This document shows, in pieces, positions 52,846 through 58,475 of a stretch of 58,475 nt of DNA. This DNA is from Desulfovibrionaceae bacterium (lineage in GTDB: Bacteria; Desulfobacterota; Desulfovibrionia; Desulfovibrionales; Desulfovibrionaceae): positions 1-58,475 of the forward strand of contig JAQVCS010000016.1 of the NCBI GenBank assembly GCA_028689675.1, in the 5' to 3' direction. The position numbers and the translations under genes were made by a program. Every line of letters begins with the position of its first letter. The first letter of the stretch is position 1. Under the pieces are notes generated by a model, which did not search any database, had not been told where the DNA came from, and was given only the letters and a program-made list of their open reading frames with translations.

Positions 52846-54330
52846 ATGCGCTTTACTAAAAAAAATTTCTCTAATGTCAGCAGGGCAGAAATTCTTACCC
52901 CAGCCAACAAGGCTATATGGGATGACATGGGCATTGGCGTGGCCGTGGTTGATGCTGATGGTTTGTGCGTCTATATGAATGATATACAAAGGCGCGTGGA
53001 CGGTTTCAGTAATGTTTCTGTTGTGGGGCGGCATATCACCAGCCTGTATGTTCCGCATGAATTGGCATGTATTCCCACGCTCGAGTGCATGCAGCGAGGT
53101 GAACCCTTACTAAAAAAAGCCTATTGGTACAAGACAACCAATAATTATTTGGCCAGTACAGTGAGTGATTTTTTTCCGCTTTTTCAGCATGGGCGCATTG
53201 ATGGCGTGCTGGCCTTTACCATTTGGGTGGGCACATCTTCCCTTGCTGAAGGCGGGCAGAAATTGCCGCGCGCAAAAAAGGGCAGCGAAACGAGCAATAC
53301 CTATTATACTTTTGACAGCCTTGTTGGGCACAATGCCGCCCTGCGCGAGGTGATTAACGATGCCAAAACAGCGGCACTTACTGCTTCGCCAGTAATGATA
53401 TGGGGTGAAAACGGAACAGGTAAAGAAGTGTTTGCTCAGGCTATCCATAGCGCTGGCGCCCGCAGAGAACGCCCCTTTATTGCGGTAAACTGCGCCGCTA
53501 TTCCCGAAAATCTGCTGGAAGGCATTTTGTTTGGCACAGCAAAAGGGGCTTATACCGACGCAGGTGATAAGCCGGGGCTGTTTGAAAAAGCCGATGGCGG
53601 TACGCTGCTGCTTGACGAGCTTAATTCCATGCCGCTGGGCTTGCAGGCAAAATTGCTGCGTGTGTTACAAGAAAAACGCGTGCGGCGGCTGGGCTCTCAC
53701 ACCGAAATTGCTGTAGATGTGCGCATTATCAGCGTGCTGAATGAAGACCCCTTAGAAGCAATAGCCCATGGTGTTATGCGCAGTGACCTGTTTTACCGCT
53801 TAGCCGTGGTGGGCATAGCGGTGCCGCCTTTGCGTGAGCGCAGGGAAGACATTGAGCTTTTGGTGCACACCTTTATTATGCGCTCTGAGCTTTGCCCCAA
53901 GCCCGAAGGTATTCGGGTTTCTGATGCGGTAATGGCACTCTTTGCCAGCTATGATTGGCCTGGCAATATACGCGAGCTCTTGCATGTTATTGAAGGCAGC
54001 CTAGCCTTGCTTGGGGGGCGCAGGGTGATAGATGAAGCCTGCCTGCCACGGCATTTTCGTGATGCCTGCCGTCAGCAAAAGAAGCAGCAAGGGCAAATGT
54101 ATAGCGAGGTCAAGGCTGCCCGCGGGGAAGAGGATGTCTACAGCCATGTGCAGCGCAACAGCATTCTTCCCCTCAAAGAACAGTTGCACCGCTATGAGGC
54201 ACAGTGCATTTGCCGTGTGCTGACGGTAACAGGGGGCAATGTGGCCAAGGCAGCCCGTATCATGCAGCTAACAGGGGCGGGCTTGCGCTACAAAATGAAA
54301 TTATTGGGCATTGGTGAAGATAATTTTTAA
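52846..54330 (+). CDS. PAS-domain sigma-54-dependent activator
   Basis: A 494-aa enhancer-binding protein. An N-terminal PAS domain (GIGVAVVDADGLCVYMNDIQRR, ~25-130) probably senses the GRE substrate or a signal. The AAA+ domain has Walker A (WGENGTGKEVFAQAI), the sigma-54 contact loop as GAYTDA rather than GAFTGA (RocR/AcoR-like variants exist), Walker B (GGTLLLDELNSM) and RLAVVGIAVPPLRERREDI. A Fis-type HTH ends it (GGNVAKAARIMQLTGAGLRYKMK). It is divergent from the GRE and followed by a terminator. It lacks a receiver domain, so control is by ligand. Confidence 0.94.
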   Translation: MRFTKKNFSNVSRAEILTPANKAIWDDMGIGVAVVDADGLCVYMNDIQRRVDGFSNVSVVGRHITSLYVPHELACIPTLECMQRGEPLLKKAYWYKTTNNYLASTVSDFFPLFQHGRIDGVLAFTIWVGTSSLAEGGQKLPRAKKGSETSNTYYTFDSLVGHNAALREVINDAKTAALTASPVMIWGENGTGKEVFAQAIHSAGARRERPFIAVNCAAIPENLLEGILFGTAKGAYTDAGDKPGLFEKADGGTLLLDELNSMPLGLQAKLLRVLQEKRVRRLGSHTEIAVDVRIISVLNEDPLEAIAHGVMRSDLFYRLAVVGIAVPPLRERREDIELLVHTFIMRSELCPKPEGIRVSDAVMALFASYDWPGNIRELLHVIEGSLALLGGRRVIDEACLPRHFRDACRQQKKQQGQMYSEVKAARGEEDVYSHVQRNSILPLKEQLHRYEAQCICRVLTVTGGNVAKAARIMQLTGAGLRYKMKLLGIGEDNF

Positions 54331-54397
54331 TGGATTGATGGCGAGTGGCTTGGCTTTCATGAGGGGCAGCCCTTCCTCCACCATGCATATACTACAT

Positions 54398-54442
54398 AGC
54401 GCCTTACAACATCGCAGTATGTTTCTAAGGCGCTATTTTTTT
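54398..54442 (+). terminator. Terminator after the sigma-54 activator
   Basis: AGCGCCTTA and TAAGGCGCT pair, extended by AACAT/ATGTT, followed by ATTTTTTT. Confidence 0.85.
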
Positions 54443-54463
54443 ATAGGCTTTAGCCACTAGAGC

Positions 54464-54572
54464 AGATTCTCTTTCAAAGCTCACAAGGGGAAGTACATTC
54501 CCCTTGTGAGCTTTGAGTGGCAAGAATTTCTTATGAAACCTTGCGAGTATGTTAAAGGTAACATGCTCTCGG
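54464..54572 (+). repeat. Three-hairpin intergenic repeat, copy 3
   Basis: The first hairpin is a perfect 19-bp stem (54474-54492 with 54498-54516, loop GTACA). It is followed by a GCAAG/CTTGC stem holding TTTC-TTAT-GAAA, and a third, GTATGTTAAAGGTAACATGC. The order and spacing match copies 1 and 2. Confidence 0.85.
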
Positions 54573-54820
54573 TGTGCAGCTTCTTAAGCCAGACTAGGAA
54601 CGTCTATTTTGCAAGCATAGCCGCAATGCGTTTTACTTTTTTTAGTCTTTATGCCTTCTTCACCCTGCATGAATAATCATTTCCCCTTCTTTCCGCTTTC
54701 CTCCTTTTTCCTCCTTACCCACAGTATTGAAACTGAGTGGCTCCTGCCCCGCCGTGGGCTTAACGCTTTTCGCACCTTTTTCCGCTTTAGAATGACAAAA
54801 GTGCCGTGTATGCAAACAAT

Positions 54821-54870
54821 TCCATTTTTCAAAAATGGATGTACAGGTAATTCTATTTTTCAAAAATAGA
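54821..54870 (+). promoter_or_regulatory. Two tandem palindromes, candidate activator sites
   Basis: TCCATTTTTCAAAAATGGA (54821-54839) and TCTATTTTTCAAAAATAGA (54852-54870) are near-perfect palindromes with the same core, their centres 31 bp apart (about three turns). They lie 100-135 bp before the expected start site of the sigma-54 promoter at 54939, where enhancer-binding proteins usually bind. Confidence 0.65.
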
Positions 54871-54938
54871 TACCATACTGTGCGGCAAGAATAATATTTT
54901 ATTGTTTTATTACAATATGTTGTAAAAATAAGCCTGTA

Positions 54939-54956
54939 TTGGCATGACCCTTGCTT
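54939..54956 (+). promoter_or_regulatory. Sigma-54 promoter of the TauE operon
   Basis: TTGGCATGACCCTTGCTT matches the consensus TGGCACG-N4-TTGCW with correct 10-bp GG-GC spacing. It lies about 30 bp before the TauE start codon. Nothing else gene-like was found in 54573-54820. Confidence 0.82.
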
Positions 54957-54988
54957 TCTTTGTGAAAAACTTCCCCTAGGAGTATTTC

Positions 54989-55726
54989 ATGATTGCATGT
55001 TTGGTATGCGCAGCAGTGCTTGTTGGTGCGCTTATTGGCACAGTGGGGGTAGGAGGCATCCTCCTTATTCCTGCACTCAGCGCATTTGCTGGGCTGGACA
55101 CGCATCAAGCGATGGCCACTGCCCTGTTTTCTTTTATTTTCACTGGCATATTAGGCACATGGTTATACCAGCGCCACGGCAGCATTGATTGGCATATTAC
55201 CTTACCCGTGTGCGCTGGGGGGCTGGTGGCAGGATATTTCGGCTCACTGGCCAATGCCTATACTTCGCCCACTATGCTGAACATACTGCTTTCAGGCGTC
55301 ATCATTTTTGCTGGTATTTATGCGCTTTTTCCTGCCAAATCTCGTCCTATCCGCACATCGGCCAGCCTTCCTGTGCTTTTTGCCATTGGTGCAGCGGTTG
55401 GCTTTGGCTCTGGCCTCACGGGCGTTGGCGGCCCAGTGCTCTCTGTACCGTTGATGGTTATTCTCGGTTTTCACCCGCTTACCTCCATTGCCACCAGTCA
55501 GGTTATTCAAATTGCCGCAGCGTGTTCTGGTTCTTTAGGGAACATGGGGCATGGCTTCATTCATTTCCAAACGGCACTTTGGGTAACCGGGCTGGAGCTG
55601 ATAGGCGTTTTTGCAGGCGTTCGTCTGGCGCATGCTATCCCCGCATCAACATTGAAGAAAATTGTGTCTGTAGTGTGTATTATTGTGGGCACATTTATTC
55701 TTATACGAACTGTGCGCGGCATATAA
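54989..55726 (+). CDS. TauE/SafE-family sulfite or anion exporter
   Basis: A 245-aa inner-membrane protein with about eight helices. Family blocks are GTVGVGGILLIPALSAFAGLDTHQAMATALFSFIF and the repeat-half GAAVGFGSGLTGVGGPVLSVPLMVILGFHPLTSIATSQVIQI. Members export sulfite, sulfonates or other organic anions in sulfonate-degrading bacteria. AGGAGT precedes the ATG. It is first in a three-gene unit after the sigma-54 promoter. Confidence 0.9.
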   Translation: MIACLVCAAVLVGALIGTVGVGGILLIPALSAFAGLDTHQAMATALFSFIFTGILGTWLYQRHGSIDWHITLPVCAGGLVAGYFGSLANAYTSPTMLNILLSGVIIFAGIYALFPAKSRPIRTSASLPVLFAIGAAVGFGSGLTGVGGPVLSVPLMVILGFHPLTSIATSQVIQIAAACSGSLGNMGHGFIHFQTALWVTGLELIGVFAGVRLAHAIPASTLKKIVSVVCIIVGTFILIRTVRGI

Positions 55727-55767
55727 TGCTGCTGCTTCCATTAACCATATTGTAAGGAGATTCATTC

Positions 55768-56922
55768 ATGGCTATTTCTCTTACCGAGCGCCCCATCTTC
55801 ATGATTGGTTCTGAGCGTTCTGGCACAACCTTAGTTATGGCATTACTTGGCTCTCATTCCCGTATTGCAGTACCTGAAGTGGTTTGGTATTACCCTCGTT
55901 TTTATCCGTATTTGCATACCTATGGTGATCTTTCTGTAGAAGCAAATTTCCGTACCTTGGCTTCTGAAATGGTCTATGGCTTGAAGACTCCTTTCTGGGG
56001 TATGCAGGTTAACCCGCGCACCATTGTTGATGAAGTGATTGAGCTTGCCCCTGAACGCAGCTTTGCCGGCTTATATGCTGGCATGCATTTACGCTTTGCC
56101 AACTCTGTAAATAAGCCGCGCTGGGGTGAAAAAACCCCGCATAATCTTTATTTTGTCGATGCTATGCATAAAGATTTCCCCAATGCGCAGTTTATTTACA
56201 TTACGCGTGATGGTCGTGATTCTTGCGTGGACTATATGGAATCTTCTTTTGGCCCTACCAATATTTACTGTGCTGCCCAGTCGTGGAAGCGCTGCTGGAA
56301 CCATGTAAAACCGTGGCGTGAACCCCTGAAAGAGCAGGGGCTGTGGCTGGATGTGCGCTATGAAGATTTGGTGCGCAAGCCTGAAGAAATCATGAAGGGT
56401 GTTTGTGAATTCTTGGGTGAAGAATTTGAAGAAGGCATGTTTGAATTCTACAAAACGGATATGTGCAAGGCTCGCGGAGCTTCGCGCGATCATGCCCCCT
56501 TGGGTAAGCCCATTACCGATAACTATGTGGGAATTTACAAAGATTTACTGAGCCAGCGCGATCAGCGCATCTTTGCCGCGGTGGCGGGGAAGGAACTGGA
56601 AGAAGCTGGCTATGCCAATGATGTGACACCAGAAATGCCCTCTGAAACAATGGTGGCAAAGTATCTGGAATTTGATGGCCGTATCAGAGCGGCTACGCTG
56701 GATGGCTTTGAAGGCCATATTGTGTATGAAAGCTACAATGACTGGCTTATTGAGCAGCGTGAAGAACGCCGCAAAAAAGGCCTGTGGGATGCCGCAACAG
56801 CGCCGAAAATATTCCCTGCGGGTGATCAGGATGAAGAAATAATCATTGGGCAGCGGGCTTCAACCTATTGGAAGAAACACTTCTCTATCAAGCGTCAGTA
56901 TTCTGGCTCTGTTGTCCTGTAG
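55768..56922 (+). CDS. Sulfotransferase-like protein
   Basis: A 384-aa cytoplasmic protein. The PAPS 5'-phosphosulfate loop is FMIGSERSGTTLVMALLGSHSRI, and the 3'-phosphate-binding block is FIYITRDGRDSCVDYMES, with VRYEDLVRKPEEIMKGVCEFLGEEF as the usual third motif. It should transfer sulfate from PAPS to an alcohol, amine or lipid. A catalytic base cannot be assigned. It has AAGGAG upstream, sits between TauE and the DASS transporter in one unit, and its last ~100 residues do not resemble the core family. Confidence 0.86.
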   Translation: MAISLTERPIFMIGSERSGTTLVMALLGSHSRIAVPEVVWYYPRFYPYLHTYGDLSVEANFRTLASEMVYGLKTPFWGMQVNPRTIVDEVIELAPERSFAGLYAGMHLRFANSVNKPRWGEKTPHNLYFVDAMHKDFPNAQFIYITRDGRDSCVDYMESSFGPTNIYCAAQSWKRCWNHVKPWREPLKEQGLWLDVRYEDLVRKPEEIMKGVCEFLGEEFEEGMFEFYKTDMCKARGASRDHAPLGKPITDNYVGIYKDLLSQRDQRIFAAVAGKELEEAGYANDVTPEMPSETMVAKYLEFDGRIRAATLDGFEGHIVYESYNDWLIEQREERRKKGLWDAATAPKIFPAGDQDEEIIIGQRASTYWKKHFSIKRQYSGSVVL

Positions 56923-57047
56923 CAGCGGGAAAAGAAGAGCGCCGCAGGGGGACGTGGGGCGTTCCCCTGCGACAAAAGTCGTATAAGTATTTTCAGAAAC
57001 ACGCAACGGCTGTTCACTTGTACCAGAGAACAGCCTTGGGAGGAAGT

Positions 57048-58349
57048 ATGGAATCTCATGATTCGGCAATAAGCCTGAAGCGCTGGCTGTATATTGCAGG
57101 TGGGCCAGCCTTGCTGGGGCTTACCCTGCTTATGCCTTGTTTTGGTGAAATGAACGCTCGTTTCGGCTTTGGTATTCTTTTTTGGATGATTTGGTGGTGG
57201 GTAACAACAGCCGTTGATATTAAATTGACGTGTTTGGTTCCTATTTTTGTTGCCTGTATTTATGCGTATATGCCCTTAAACAAGGTCTTGGAAGCCTATG
57301 TGCACAAAGAGGCCGTGCTTATTTTTGGCTCTACAGCCATTACCGCTGCGTGGATTCGCTGGGGTTTTGCCCGACGTTTGGCCTTAAATTTTTTAATGCG
57401 TATCAGCAGTAATGTTCGTGCGCAAACTGCTGGGTGGTTTTTCTTGTGTGGTATCGTCAGCTTTGTGGTGGGGAACACCACTGTAGCGGCGATGTTTGCC
57501 CCAGTTGCTGTGGCGGCTCTTATGTATGGCGGCTTTAGCACTAATGAACAGCGTTGGAATTCTAAAGCTGCCTCCAATATCCTTATTGCCGTGGCATGGG
57601 GTTCTGCTGTAGGCGGTATGGCTACCCCCTTGGGGGGCGGGCAATCTGTAGTAACGTATGGGCTGCTGAATAAATACATTGGGTACAATATTTATTTTAT
57701 TGACTGGACGTTGCGCATGGTGCCCATTTCCATACTGGTCATTCTTGGCGTAAGTGTCATGATGTATTTTATGAAGACAGACCAAGACAGCTTTGGCGGC
57801 ACAAAGGAATTTTACCGCCAAGAACTTGCGAAACTAGGGCCTATGACTTATGAAGAAAAGATAGCCTGCGGTGGTTTTGCTTTGGCTATTTTACTGGCTA
57901 TTCTTCAGCCTTTGTATGCACCCTATACCAAGGGCCCCGCGTGGACATGGTTACGGCCTACTCCTTTGTTCTGCATTATTCCTCTTGTGCTGCTTTTTTG
58001 GCCTTCCCGCACAGCCCCTGGAGAAACCATTCTTTCTCCAAAAATATTGAGTAAATATTTCCCCGTCACTATTTTGTTTATGTGGCCTGCCTCGGTGGCA
58101 TTAAGCAAAATATTGTCGGCCACGGGGGCTGGCGCTGTGTTTGGGCAATGGATTTTACCCTTTGTCGGTGTGAATGATACTTTATCTATCGTGGCGTGGT
58201 CTATTGCGGGGAATGCCTTATCGCAGGTGACAAGTGACACTGCGGCGGCGGGCGTTATGGTTCCACTGGCTATTGAAGCCATGCATAATTGGCATGGTCT
58301 GGAATTTGGAGCAGTGGCTTGGGTGTGGGTAACAGGAGCCAGCATCAGT
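57048..58349 (+). pseudogene. SLC13/DASS-family anion transporter, 3' end lost to the IS
   Basis: About 434 native codons of an inner-membrane Na+-coupled carrier for di/tricarboxylates, sulfate or similar anions. Many helices are seen, with VVGNTTVAAMFAPVAVAALM and LSQVTSDTAAAGVMVPLAI in the two repeat halves, similar to the family's SNT motifs. Start 57048 has GGGAGG upstream. At 58350 the reading frame runs into the IS element and ends at 58442 with IS-encoded residues, so the last membrane segment(s) are probably lost. Function may be reduced or abolished. Confidence 0.88.
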
Positions 58350-58475
58350 TGTGTGATTCATAGACATCGTTTCAATTTTCCAATACCCTTCCCTTATGGA
58401 AAAAGAAGTTCGACAACGCCTTCAGTGGGTCAATCTGTATGAGGAATCCAGAAACGCTGGACTTGTTTGTCGGCG
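58350..58475 (+). mobile_element. Left end of the IS481-like insertion sequence
   Basis: The second copy starts with the inverted repeat TGTGTGATTCATAGACATCG and onward (58350-58380), the exact complement of 94-124. The copy has the same orientation as the one at the window start and continues beyond it. Confidence 0.88.
58396..58475 (+). CDS. IS481-like transposase, N-terminal fragment
   Basis: The first 26 codons read MEKEVRQRLQWVNLYEESRN and then AGLVCR, the helix-turn-helix opening typical of IS481-family transposases. It continues past the window edge. With the C-terminal fragment at 3-116 it probably belongs to the same IS type. Confidence 0.8.
   Translation, partial: MEKEVRQRLQWVNLYEESRNAGLVCR

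Noticed and set aside
54651..54869. 72-aa ORF before the TauE operon
   Set aside because: It overlaps the twin palindromes, has no ribosome-binding site and no recognisable protein features.

Overview
The window looks like chromosomal DNA of a strictly anaerobic bacterium of the Desulfovibrionaceae type (phylum Desulfobacterota). That is an inference from gene content: a two-gene SufC/SufB-like Fe-S assembly system, an exported CbiK-type chelatase, a DctPQM TRAP transporter, a glycyl radical enzyme (GRE) under sigma-54 control, a HydG-like protein, and at least one gene that needs UGA to be read as selenocysteine. No rRNA, tRNA, CRISPR array or replication origin was seen.

Both ends lie inside copies of one IS481-like insertion sequence in the same orientation. 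About 124 bp of its 3' end opens the window and about 126 bp of its 5' end closes it. The left copy cuts off the front of an osmoprotectant-type ABC ATPase. The right copy cuts off the tail of an SLC13/DASS transporter. The similar ~125-bp overhangs suggest the window is a whole short-read contig bounded by repeats.

Layout. 1-0.7 kb: IS end and truncated ABC ATPase. 1.0-7.1 kb: housekeeping genes fabI, purC, hisD, grpE and the Fe-S pair. 7.2-16 kb: a tandem degenerate GGDEF/TPR protein, MBL hydrolase, flavin reductase, ComF, Tim44-like protein, a K+ channel with two RCK domains, a thioesterase and a chagasin-like lipoprotein. 16-30 kb: SNF2 helicase, peptide-binding protein, Rel, an Mla-type lipid transport operon and DNA polymerase I. 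30-34.7 kb: cobalamin genes (cobO, cbiK with a probable riboswitch), a HydG homologue without the radical-SAM cysteines, and a ZIP transporter interrupted by one in-frame TGA. 35-39 kb: DeoR regulator and TRAP transporter. 39-43 kb: small accessory genes, then an overlapping nim/HPP/ferredoxin-membrane operon. 43.4-48.6 kb: RND efflux pair, rhodanese and a small secreted protein. 48.7-58.4 kb: a HesB-like selenoprotein, a GRE with its activase, a divergent PAS/sigma-54 activator, and a second sigma-54-type promoter driving TauE, a sulfotransferase-like protein and the broken DASS transporter.

The most notable points are: (i) the GRE has Gly-Cys-Val-Ser where the dehydratase and C-S/C-N lyase GREs have Gly-Cys-Val-Glu, so its chemistry is not predictable, and it sits beside a second apparent sigma-54 unit for organosulfur or anion handling; (ii) a clear HesB-like selenoprotein and a candidate new selenoprotein in the ZIP family, each with a hairpin just after the UGA; (iii) a HydG paralogue that lost the radical-SAM site but kept the auxiliary-cluster cysteines; (iv) a three-copy, three-hairpin intergenic repeat.
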